DNA of 19,389 bases, taken from positions 1 to 19,389 of the forward strand of contig CALMOL010000015.1 of NCBI GenBank assembly GCA_937871685.1. The letters run 5' to 3'. A program made the translations under genes and the position numbers. Positions 13,048 to 19,389 of this stretch are shown here, piece after piece (the first letter of the stretch is position 1; the number at the start of each line of letters is the position of its first letter). The DNA comes from an uncultured Verrucomicrobiota bacterium. GTDB lineage: Bacteria > Verrucomicrobiota > Verrucomicrobiia > Chthoniobacterales > SZAS-18. The notes under the pieces are model-generated. The model was not told the DNA's origin, made no database searches, and saw only the letters and a program-made list of their open reading frames with translations.

Positions 13048-14310
13048 ATGAATAACACCCCTGGCCCCCTCGACATGACGACGCCCACCGAAGTCGCTCC
13101 CCGCGCTGCAAACCCGCCCCTGCCGCTGGCCGGCATGGGCGTGCTCGACGTGAGCCAAGTCATGGCCGGGCCGTTCTGCACGATGATGCTGGCTGACATG
13201 GGGGCGGACGTCATCAAGGTCGAGCCGCCGGGCGCGGGCGACCAGACGCGCGGCGCGATGGGCTTCAAGATGAAGGGTTCCGACAGCATGGGCTTCATGA
13301 ACCTGAACCGGAACAAGCGCAGCGTGACGCTGAACTTGAAAAGCCCCGGCGGCCGCGAGGCGCTCTACAAGCTGGCCGAGACGGCCGACGTGCTCGTCGA
13401 GAACTATCGCCCCGGCGTGATGCGCAAACTTCGCTGCGACTACGAGACGCTGCGCGAGATCAACCCGCGCCTCGTCTATGCGAGCATCTCCGGCTTCGGC
13501 CAGACCGGCCCGTGGGCCGCCCGGCCGGGATTTGACCTGATCGCCCAGGCGATGGCCGGCGTGATGAGCGTGACCGGCCATCCCGGCGGCCCGCCGGTGA
13601 AGGCGGGCGTGCCGGTGGCGGACATCGGCTGCGCGCTCTTCGCGCTCTACGGAATCCTGAGCGCCTACATCGGCAGCCGCGCCTCCGGCCAGGGGCAATA
13701 CGTGGACGCGTCGCTCCTCGAGGCCGCGATGGCGTTCTCGATCTGGGACACTTCCGAATACTGGGGCACCGACCGGATTCCCGGCCCGCTGGGCACCTCG
13801 AACCGGATGAGCGCGCCGTATCAGGCGGTGCGCGCGTCGGACGGATACTTCGTGATGGGCGCCACGAACCAAAAGCTGTGGCTGCTCCTGTGCGACTTGC
13901 TGGGCCGGCCGGAACTCGTGCGGGACCCGCGCTTCGTGAGCATCTCGGCGCGCCTCGCGAACCGCGAGGTGTTGATCGAGGAATTGGAACGATCCTTTGC
14001 CACGCGGACCGCCGAGGAATGGGTGGAAGCCATGCTCGCGGTGGGCATCCCGGCCGGGCGGATGAACACTTACCCGGAAGCCTTCGCGAGCGAGCACGCC
14101 ACCTTCCGCGAGATGAGGCTGGAGATCCCGCATCCGGTCGAGGGCACGGTGCCAAACATCGGCTTCCCGGTGAAGCTTTCCGGCACGCCGCAGCAGGTGC
14201 GCCGGCATCCGCCGCTGATCGGCGAGCACACGGCGGAGGTGCTGGCCGAGGCGGGCATCGACGCGGGCGGGCTTGCCGATTTGCGCGCGAAGGGGGCGTT
14301 TGAGCCATGA
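13048..14310 (+). CDS. Class III (CaiB/BaiF-type) CoA-transferase
   Basis: This 420-residue protein shows family III CoA-transferase signatures. These are LAGMGVLDVSQVMAGPFCTMMLADMGADVIKVEPPGAGD (broken here only for reading), NLNRNKRSVTLNLKSPGGR, VLVENYRPGVMRKL and ASISGFGQTGPWA. The catalytic aspartate is D192 in VPVADIGCALFALYGIL, which forms the aspartyl-CoA anhydride. Such enzymes move CoA from a donor such as succinyl-CoA to a carboxylic acid. Beside a carboxylate transporter set, activation of the imported acid is the natural inference. The start at 13048 (MNNTPGP) or 13075 (MTTPTEV) is possible; neither has a visible Shine-Dalgarno sequence. The last four bases (ATGA) overlap the start of the crotonase gene, implying coupling. 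Confidence 0.93.
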   Translation: MNNTPGPLDMTTPTEVAPRAANPPLPLAGMGVLDVSQVMAGPFCTMMLADMGADVIKVEPPGAGDQTRGAMGFKMKGSDSMGFMNLNRNKRSVTLNLKSPGGREALYKLAETADVLVENYRPGVMRKLRCDYETLREINPRLVYASISGFGQTGPWAARPGFDLIAQAMAGVMSVTGHPGGPPVKAGVPVADIGCALFALYGILSAYIGSRASGQGQYVDASLLEAAMAFSIWDTSEYWGTDRIPGPLGTSNRMSAPYQAVRASDGYFVMGATNQKLWLLLCDLLGRPELVRDPRFVSISARLANREVLIEELERSFATRTAEEWVEAMLAVGIPAGRMNTYPEAFASEHATFREMRLEIPHPVEGTVPNIGFPVKLSGTPQQVRRHPPLIGEHTAEVLAEAGIDAGGLADLRAKGAFEP

Positions 14311-15098
14311 GCAGCGATCCCGCGGAAACCGGCAGCGTGCGCCTGAGCATCGAGGGCGCGATCGCCCGCCTGACCTTTGACCGGCCGGCGGCGCGCAACG
14401 CGATGACGTGGCGGATGTATGAAGACCTCGCGGCGGGGCTTGGCGCGATCAAGCAGGACCCGGCCGTCCGCGTGGCGGTGCTGCGGGGAGCGGGCGGGAA
14501 GTCGTTCGTCGCGGGCACCGACATCGAGCAGTTCCGCGCCTTCGCCTCGGGCCGGGACGGGATCGCCTACGAGCGGCGGATCGACGGCTACATCCAAGGC
14601 CTGCTGAACCTGCGCGTGCCGACGGTCGCCGTGCTGGAAGGCTGGGCCATCGGCGGCGGCCTGGCCATCGCCAACGCCTGCGACCTGCGGATCGCGCAAG
14701 CCGGCGCGCGCCTCGGGGTGCCCATCGCGCGCACGCTGGGGAACTGCCTTTCGCCCGGCAACCTGCGCCTGCTCGGCGCCACGCTCGGGCTTTCCTGGGT
14801 CAAGCGCATGATGCTCGGCGCCGAGATGCCGACGGCGGAGGAACTCGCGCCGCTGGGATATTTTGCCGCGGTGGTATCGGCGGAGGAACTCGACGGCCGG
14901 GTGGAGGAATGGTGCCAGCGCCTCATCGGCCACGCGCCGATCACGATGCGGGTCACGCGCGAGATGCTGCGCCGCTTGGCCGCCGACGCGGACGCGACGG
15001 CGGACGACCTGATCGAGGCGTGCTACGGGAGCGAGGATTTCCGCGCCGGGGTGGCGGCGTTCGTGAGCAAAACGCCCGCGCGCTGGCAGAACCGGTAG
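14307..15098 (+). CDS. Enoyl-CoA hydratase/isomerase (crotonase) family protein
   Basis: This 263-residue crotonase-fold protein has LTFDRPAARNAMT at the N-terminus and the two oxyanion-hole segments, SFVAGTDIEQF (G70) and EGWAIGGGLAIANACDLRIA (G117). The stretch that carries the first catalytic Glu in classic hydratases (F-x-x-PE) reads LGVPIARTLGNCLSPGN, with Ile where Glu would be. The second Glu position, near residues 160-166 (LGLSWVKRM), also lacks Glu. The fold and CoA binding are safe, but simple enoyl-CoA hydration is doubtful, and another reaction on a CoA ester (hydrolysis, lyase, isomerase) is possible. It is translationally coupled to the CoA-transferase by the ATGA overlap, so its substrate is probably that enzyme's CoA product. 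Confidence 0.9.
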   Translation: MSSDPAETGSVRLSIEGAIARLTFDRPAARNAMTWRMYEDLAAGLGAIKQDPAVRVAVLRGAGGKSFVAGTDIEQFRAFASGRDGIAYERRIDGYIQGLLNLRVPTVAVLEGWAIGGGLAIANACDLRIAQAGARLGVPIARTLGNCLSPGNLRLLGATLGLSWVKRMMLGAEMPTAEELAPLGYFAAVVSAEELDGRVEEWCQRLIGHAPITMRVTREMLRRLAADADATADDLIEACYGSEDFRAGVAAFVSKTPARWQNR

Positions 15099-15289
15099 GC
15101 GGGCCGCTGTCTTCATCCTTCCCCGGGGCAGGGGACGATCAATTAAACGCAGGTCGGAGGTTTCTTTCTGATTGACTTGGCGGGGCGCGGGAATCTCGAT
15201 GGTAAGCAACCCCCCGGAGCAGTTGTAGCCGCCGCGCCATGGTCTTTGGCGTGCCGCGGTGTTTTCCCCCTCAAGACCCCCCCAGTCCC

Positions 15290-16618
15290 ATGGCCTATAC
15301 CCCTCCGGTGGTCGCAGCGCGCCCGCGCCTGCTTTCGGCGAGCAACATCGTGCTCTTCCTGCTCGGCCTGATGTATCTGCTGACCTACATCGACCGGGTG
15401 AACGTTTCCACGGCCTCGAACGTCTTCGAGAAGGATCTGGGGCTCGACAAGACGCAGGTGGGCCTCGTGTTCTCCGCGTTCGCGTATCCCTACCTGGTCT
15501 TCCAGATCATCGGCGGCTACCTCGGAGACCGCTTCGGCCCGCGGCGCGTGCTGACGATCTGCTCGCTGATTTGGGCGGGGGCGACGATTCTCACTGGATT
15601 TGTCGGCGGCCTCTTCACGATGCTCTGCGCGCGCGTGCTCCTCGGCATCGGCGAAGGCGCGACGTTCCCCACGGCCACCTCGGCGATGAGCGCATGGGTG
15701 CGGCCGGCGGACCGCGGGTTTGCGCAGGGGTTCACGCACGCCTTCGCGCGGATCGGCAACTCGATCGCTCCGCCGCTGATCGTGGCGCTGATGGCGTGGA
15801 GCGGCTGGCGCGGCTCGTTCATCATCATGGGCCTGGCGAGCGGGCTATGGGTGTTCGTCTGGTATTTCTACTTCCGGGACAACCCCGCGGACCATCCCTC
15901 GATCACGAAGGAGGAACTCGCGCAATTCACGCCGTATGTGGACAAGAAGGCGCGCCTCGCCACGCCGGTGCCCTGGGGACCGCTCTTCCGGCGGATGTTC
16001 CCGGTGATCTTCGTTTATTTCTGCTACGGCTGGATCCTCTGGCTCTTCCTGGCCTGGATCCCGCAATACTTCAAGAATCAGCACCAACTCGATCTGAAGA
16101 GCTCGGCGCTGTTTTCCATGGGCGTGTTCTTCGCCGGCGTGGTGGGCGACACGCTGGGCGGCGTGGTGAGCGACCGCGTGCTGCACAAGACCGGCGATCC
16201 GATCAAGGCCCGAAGCTATCTGGTCACGGCGTTTTTCCTGTGCTCGCTATTCTGCCTGGTGCCGCTGCTGGTGACGAAGGACGTGAACCTCCTGGCGATC
16301 TCCCTGGCCGGTGCGTTCTTCTTCGCCGAGATGACCATCGGGCCGATGTGGTCGATCCCGATGGACATCGCCCCTCGCTTCTCCGGCTCGGCCAGCGGCA
16401 TCATGAACTCCGGCAGCGCGCTGGCGGCGATCCTCTCGCCGCTGATCGGCGGTTACATCATCGATAAGACGGGGAACTGGAACTACCCGTTTTATGGCTC
16501 GATGATCCTGCTCTTCCTCGGCGCGATCGTGGCGTTCTGGATGAAGCCGAACGAGGCGTTCGCGGCTCCAGCCGCGCCCGCCACCGCAGGCGCGGCGAGT
16601 GGGAGTGGCGGTGTTTAG
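15290..16618 (+). CDS. MFS transporter, anion:cation symporter (ACS) type
   Basis: This 442-residue protein has 12 predicted membrane helices. Helix 1 contains YLLTYIDRVNVSTAS. The cytoplasmic loop 2-3 has GYLGDRFGPRRVL, the MFS motif A. RVLLGIGEGATFPTATSAMSAWV is the helix 4 region, and the ACS-like signature continues as GFTHAFARIGNSIAPPL. A central cytoplasmic loop (about residues 205-230) separates the halves. The ACS family carries organic acids such as hexuronates, glucarate, phthalate and tartrate. It lies 191 nt after the crotonase gene on the same strand and may be a second uptake route for the same cluster. A CTGATTG half-site of the palindrome type is at 15168-15174. No Shine-Dalgarno sequence precedes the chosen ATG. 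The C-terminus is a low-complexity Ala/Gly tail. Its stop overlaps the convergent gene's stop. Confidence 0.92.
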   Translation: MAYTPPVVAARPRLLSASNIVLFLLGLMYLLTYIDRVNVSTASNVFEKDLGLDKTQVGLVFSAFAYPYLVFQIIGGYLGDRFGPRRVLTICSLIWAGATILTGFVGGLFTMLCARVLLGIGEGATFPTATSAMSAWVRPADRGFAQGFTHAFARIGNSIAPPLIVALMAWSGWRGSFIIMGLASGLWVFVWYFYFRDNPADHPSITKEELAQFTPYVDKKARLATPVPWGPLFRRMFPVIFVYFCYGWILWLFLAWIPQYFKNQHQLDLKSSALFSMGVFFAGVVGDTLGGVVSDRVLHKTGDPIKARSYLVTAFFLCSLFCLVPLLVTKDVNLLAISLAGAFFFAEMTIGPMWSIPMDIAPRFSGSASGIMNSGSALAAILSPLIGGYIIDKTGNWNYPFYGSMILLFLGAIVAFWMKPNEAFAAPAAPATAGAASGSGGV

Positions 16619-17301
16619 AGCAATTTCTTCTCCTGCTTCGCCGCGAGGCACTTGGCGAGCTCTTCCCTCATTCCATCGGCGCCGTCCTTGAAGCCAGGCA
16701 GGCGGGCGAGCCATTCATACACTGGGCCGGCCAATTCCTTGGGGAGCGCGGGCGGCTCGGCCCGCACGGCGTCGAGCGCGGCCAAGCACTCGCGGGCCAC
16801 CCGATCAATCATCACCATGGAGGCGTCGATGCCGCGCTTCTCCTGCGCGATGGTCTCGGGCTTGTCGTCCCGGTTCAGGCCGGCGTGGTAAAGCTCCATC
16901 GCGTTGAGGAGCACCGTCTTGGTGCGCGGGAAGAAGGAGGTCATCAGGTTCCACGGCTCGCCGCCCTTGATCTGGTCGCCGCCCTGCCGGAAGTCGGTGC
17001 GCAGCAGCACCGCGGGAATGTCGGCGAATTTGGCGAAGAGAAATTCCACCACCGTGCCCGAGTCCAGCTCCGGACCGTCGTAGTGGAAAAGCGCCACGTC
17101 GCAGCAGAAGAGCGCGCGCAGGTCTTGGTCGCGGATGCCGTGGGCCGTGTTCTCGCGCTGCTCGTGATCCTGCGGCACCATGCCGACGTATTTTCCCTCG
17201 GAAAGGTCCCAGATGGCCTGCGCGAGCACGGCGTTGCCGAGGAGATGTTTGGCCGAGAAGAGCTCGCCGGCAAGATAGATGCGAAGGGGGGCGGACGACA
17301 T
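16615..17301 (-). CDS. Nucleoside 2-deoxyribosyltransferase-like protein
   Basis: This 228-residue protein has a Rossmann-like N-terminal half typical of the nucleoside 2-deoxyribosyltransferase family. RIYLAGELFSAKHLLGN (residues 7-23) is the opening strand and loop. SEGKYVGMVPQDHEQR follows, then IRDQDLRALFCCDVALFHYDGPELDSGTVVEF, in which D75, D80 and E86 match the family's D-G-x-x-x-D-x-G-T-x-x-E pattern with Glu as the likely nucleophile. The C-terminal about 90 residues are helical and atypical. The family cleaves or exchanges nucleobases on deoxynucleosides in salvage, but relatives cleave other N-glycosides. The ATG at 17301 is preferred to a GTG five codons upstream. Its stop (TAA) overlaps the MFS stop on the other strand, so the genes converge with no spacer. 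Confidence 0.82.
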   Translation of the reverse strand: MSSAPLRIYLAGELFSAKHLLGNAVLAQAIWDLSEGKYVGMVPQDHEQRENTAHGIRDQDLRALFCCDVALFHYDGPELDSGTVVEFLFAKFADIPAVLLRTDFRQGGDQIKGGEPWNLMTSFFPRTKTVLLNAMELYHAGLNRDDKPETIAQEKRGIDASMVMIDRVARECLAALDAVRAEPPALPKELAGPVYEWLARLPGFKDGADGMREELAKCLAAKQEKKLL

Positions 17302-17438
17302 GGAACGACATGGCACCGGCGGTGGGTCGAGCCGGGCTGGGAAGGGATGGGGTTTTGGTGGGATGGAGTCGCACCGAGCGATGCCTTCCCGAGCAAGCGG
17401 GAGCCTTTAAGCCTGAAACCCAAAACTTCAAACGGGTC

Positions 17439-17708
17439 CTACCGCGAGCGACGGAGGGAATTCTTCAGTTCCTGCACGAAGGACGGGTTCGTTTCCCACT
17501 CCGCGGCACGGAAGGTCTCGAGCGAGGTGGCATCGGTGTAAGGATTGTTCTCGACGTAGCCGGCCGAGAGCAAGCCGTTCAGCACGTCCACTAGGTCTTC
17601 CTCCTCCAACCTCGCGCGCTCGAAGAGTTCCTCTCCCGAAAGCCCACCCGCGAAGCCGATGTGCCGGATGACGGTGGCCTCGCGGCCGGTAAGCTTGATT
17701 TCACGCAT
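17439..17708 (-). CDS. Small helix-rich hypothetical protein, possible winged helix
   Basis: This 89-residue protein is not recognised with certainty. KLTGREATVIRHIGFAGGLSGEELFERARLEEEDLVDVLNGLLSAGYVE (broken for reading after HIGFAGG) has the helix-helix-recognition helix-wing pattern of winged-helix DNA-binding domains. It has a 'G-L-S-G-E-E-L' turn and an 'L-L-S-A-G-Y-V-E' wing start. The tail, from about residue 60, is polar and ends SLRRSR. It could be a small regulator or a conserved partner protein. The ATG at 17708 was chosen because the extension to 17807 runs through a hairpin and has unconserved composition. A 9-bp hairpin ends three bases before the start codon and would hide any ribosome site. 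Confidence 0.6.
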   Translation of the reverse strand: MREIKLTGREATVIRHIGFAGGLSGEELFERARLEEEDLVDVLNGLLSAGYVENNPYTDATSLETFRAAEWETNPSFVQELKNSLRRSR

Positions 17709-17711
17709 CGA

Positions 17712-17735
17712 GGGCGACGCAACCACGCGTCGCCC
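17712..17735. repeat. GGGCGACGC hairpin against a start codon
   Basis: GGGCGACGC (17712-17720), a 6-nt loop and GCGTCGCCC (17727-17735) form a perfect 9-bp stem. On the - strand it ends three bases before the ATG of the small gene at 17708. It is similar in style to the 2010-2027 hairpin and may be a REP-like element or a translational control. Confidence 0.7.
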
Positions 17736-17764
17736 CGCTTGCCAAGCCCAGAGGCAACAGGACC

Positions 17765-17893
17765 GAGAGGATGGAAGATGGAGAATCGAGCGCAGCGAGA
17801 AAGCCAAGGTGCTTGGGGCAATGGACGGAGTCTTTCCCGCATGATGCGCTCCCCCATCGGAGAGGGGCGGTCGCTGCCATCTTCCATCCTCTC
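17765..17893. repeat. 129-nt element with 17-bp terminal inverted repeats
   Basis: GAGAGGATGGAAGATGG at 17765-17781 is the exact reverse complement of 17877-17893. The 95-nt interior holds a further stem (CTCCCC/GGGG around ATCGGAGA near 17852-17869). It begins 9 nt past the dnaA stop. It has no T run, so it is either a MITE/REP-like insertion or a structured 3' end. The rest of the 17709-17902 gap shows no gene. Confidence 0.75.
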
Positions 17894-17902
17894 AGACTCC
17901 CT

Positions 17903-19389
17903 TCAGCGTTGCAGCGTGCTTTCCAGCATCGACACGGTGGAGCGGATCTTCTCATCCTCGCCCATGCGGCGTTTCACCAGCTTGTGGGCGTGCAGCACCG
18001 TGCCGTGGTCGCGGCCCCCAAAGGCGTCGCCGATCTCGTTGAGCGAGCACTTCGTCAGCTCGCGCGCGAGATACATCGCCACCTGCCGCGGGAAGGCGAT
18101 GTTAGCCGGGCGGCGCTTGGATGTCATGTCGGCGAGCCGCACGTCGTAGTGCTCGGCGACGGCGCGCTGAATCTGGTCGATGCCCACGGTGCGCTTGGCC
18201 TCCTCCTGCAGGATGTCCTTGAGCAGGTTTTCCATGCGCTCCTGGGTCAGGCCGCCGCCGCCGGGCGAGAGCGACACATACGAGGCCACGCGCATCAGCG
18301 CGCCTTCCAGGCGACGCACGTTGGAGCGGATGCGGCGCGCGAGAAACTCCAGCGTGGCCGGCTCCATCGCCACGCGCATCGCCTCGGCCTTCTTGCGCAG
18401 GATGGCCAGGCGCGTCTCGATGTCGGGTGCCTGCAGTTCCGCCGTCAGTCCCCATTCGAAGCGCGAGACCAGCCGCGCCTCCAGGCCGCCGATCTCGGCC
18501 GGCGGCCGATCCGAGGAGAGGACGATTTGTTTATGGCCGTCGAAAAGGACGTTGAACGTGTGGAAGAATTCCTCCTGCGAGCGCTCTTTGTTCGCGAGGA
18601 ACTGAATGTCGTCGATGAGCAGCACGTCGGCCGCGCGGTAGCGGCGGCGGAACTTCACCAGCGTGTTGTGCTGGATGGCATCGATGAACTCGTTGGCGAA
18701 TTGCTCGCTGGACACATATACCACGCGCCCGCCGCGGCGGCGGCCGAGGATGGTGTGACCGATGGCCTGCATGAGGTGGGTCTTGCCGAGACCCACGCCA
18801 CCGAAGATGAAGAGCGGGTTGTAGGTCTTGGCCGGCGCCTGCGCCACGGCGTGAGCGGCGGCGTGGGCGAAGTGGTTGTTCGGCCCGACCACGAAAGTGT
18901 CGAAGGTGTAGCGCGCGTTCAGCGCTGCTCCGCTGGAGGCAGCGGCGCTGCCCGCCGCGCCCGCCATCGCCGGCGGCTCGGCCACCACGGCGGACCGCTC
19001 GGTCGGCGCGGCGGCCTCGCGAGCCGCCAGGAGTTCCTCCGCTTCCATCGCGAGCGGGGCCGGCTCGGCCAAAGCCATCGGCGCGACGAGGAGCGCTTCC
19101 TCGCGGAAGACGAAGACCAGCCGTCGCGCGGCGCCGAGCACTTGGAGCACGGCCGAGCGCACCACCGGCAGGTAATTGCTCTCGATCCAGAATTGGAAGA
19201 TCAGGCTGGGCGCGCGCAGCGTGAGCGTTTCCTCGTCCGCGGCGGCCAGCTCGATCGCCGCGAACCATCGCTGGAAGGCATCCGCGCCGACGTGCGGCTG
19301 GATCTGCGCGGCGATTTGCGCCCATACCTCGCGCAGCCCCGCGGCCTGCGCCGCGTCCCCGTCCGGCGACGGCGGGGTAGGGTGGAGGC
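17903..19389 (-). CDS. dnaA: Chromosomal replication initiator DnaA (5' end beyond window)
   Basis: This AAA+ initiator binds oriC and melts DNA. Visible domain IV-III motifs include Walker A GGVGLGKTHLMQAIG, Walker B VLLIDDIQFLANK, sensor I LSSDRPP, the arginine-finger region LVSRFEWGL, sensor II NVRRLEGALMRV, and the DNA-binding signature GGRDHGTVLHAHK near the C-terminus. A GTG at 19165 gives an apparent start, but the frame stays open to the window edge. The upstream 224 nt encode a domain I-like segment (VWAQIAAQIQ, then FQRWFAAIEL, then PSLIFQFWIESNYLPVV). I therefore call the gene 5'-partial, with about 494 residues visible. Domain II is a long Ala/Glu/Pro linker. No dnaN, recF or gyrB lies downstream, and I see no clustered TTATCCACA boxes in 17709-17902. 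Confidence 0.97.
   Translation of the reverse strand, partial: LHPTPPSPDGDAAQAAGLREVWAQIAAQIQPHVGADAFQRWFAAIELAAADEETLTLRAPSLIFQFWIESNYLPVVRSAVLQVLGAARRLVFVFREEALLVAPMALAEPAPLAMEAEELLAAREAAAPTERSAVVAEPPAMAGAAGSAAASSGAALNARYTFDTFVVGPNNHFAHAAAHAVAQAPAKTYNPLFIFGGVGLGKTHLMQAIGHTILGRRRGGRVVYVSSEQFANEFIDAIQHNTLVKFRRRYRAADVLLIDDIQFLANKERSQEEFFHTFNVLFDGHKQIVLSSDRPPAEIGGLEARLVSRFEWGLTAELQAPDIETRLAILRKKAEAMRVAMEPATLEFLARRIRSNVRRLEGALMRVASYVSLSPGGGGLTQERMENLLKDILQEEAKRTVGIDQIQRAVAEHYDVRLADMTSKRRPANIAFPRQVAMYLARELTKCSLNEIGDAFGGRDHGTVLHAHKLVKRRMGEDEKIRSTVSMLESTLQR

Noticed and set aside
13048..13062. Shared MNNTP start of the divergent aminotransferase and CoA-transferase as a duplicated leader
   Set aside because: Only five residues match, the upstream bases differ, and chance cannot be excluded.
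15172..15200. Sigma-70 promoter before the MFS gene (TTGACT)
   Set aside because: The -35-like hexamer is good, but no acceptable -10 lies at 16-18 bp spacing.
17709..17902. Replication origin beside dnaA
   Set aside because: No DnaA-box cluster or AT-rich unwinding region is visible; the gap is explained by a hairpin and an inverted-repeat element. The other side of dnaA is outside the window.
19163..19165. GTG as the true dnaA start
   Set aside because: The frame stays open upstream and encodes a recognisable DnaA domain I (WIESNYLP-type motif), so the start lies beyond the window.

Overview
The window is GC-rich, about 19.4 kb, and densely coding on both strands. It carries an outer-membrane porin (so a Gram-negative envelope) and chromosomal dnaA. 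The SufT-type Fe-S gene set, the many palindromic intergenic repeats, the REP-associated transposase and the near absence of Shine-Dalgarno sequences would fit a Verrucomicrobiota-type (PVC) bacterium. That assignment is an inference from gene content and is not proven. The poly-C run at base 1 and two C/G-tract clusters near 9.4 kb suggest that some palindromes are badly resolved in this assembly.

Left part (1-3164, + strand): a DUF420 membrane protein, a small cupin, and a retropepsin-like protein whose catalytic Asp is replaced by Gly and which sits between inverted copies of a ~40-nt dispersed repeat. Next comes a probable Fe-S group: a CxxC/rhodanese protein without the rhodanese Cys, a NifU/IscU-type scaffold, and SufT.

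3165-4143 has no credible gene. It holds a degraded palindrome, a 21-bp-periodic array, an intact 132-nt palindrome and the porin terminator. A porin (-) and a methylthioribose-kinase-like kinase (+) follow, divergently arranged.

7100-16618 looks like one catabolic island. On the - strand, reading leftward, are a serine-glyoxylate-type aminotransferase, tctC, [RAYT transposase], tctB and tctA (a tripartite tricarboxylate transporter). On the + strand, diverging from the aminotransferase, are a class III (CaiB-type) CoA-transferase, a crotonase-fold protein and an MFS carboxylate transporter. The divergent promoter region contains a perfect 20-bp palindrome, and a 12/14 match to its core lies upstream of tctB, suggesting one regulator. 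The RAYT gene and its hairpin lie between tctC and tctB. A second array of about ten TCCTGCGCAGGA-type palindromes spaced 21/22 bp apart lies between the aminotransferase and tctC.

Right part (16615-19389, - strand): a nucleoside 2-deoxyribosyltransferase-like protein, a small helix-rich protein with a strong hairpin against its start codon, a 129-nt inverted-repeat element, and dnaA, which runs off the right edge.

The most unusual feature is the pair of helically phased palindrome arrays (3451-3818 and 11351-11635). They share a near-identical 29-nt leader in the same register but differ in period (exactly 21 versus 21/22 alternating) and in sequence conservation.
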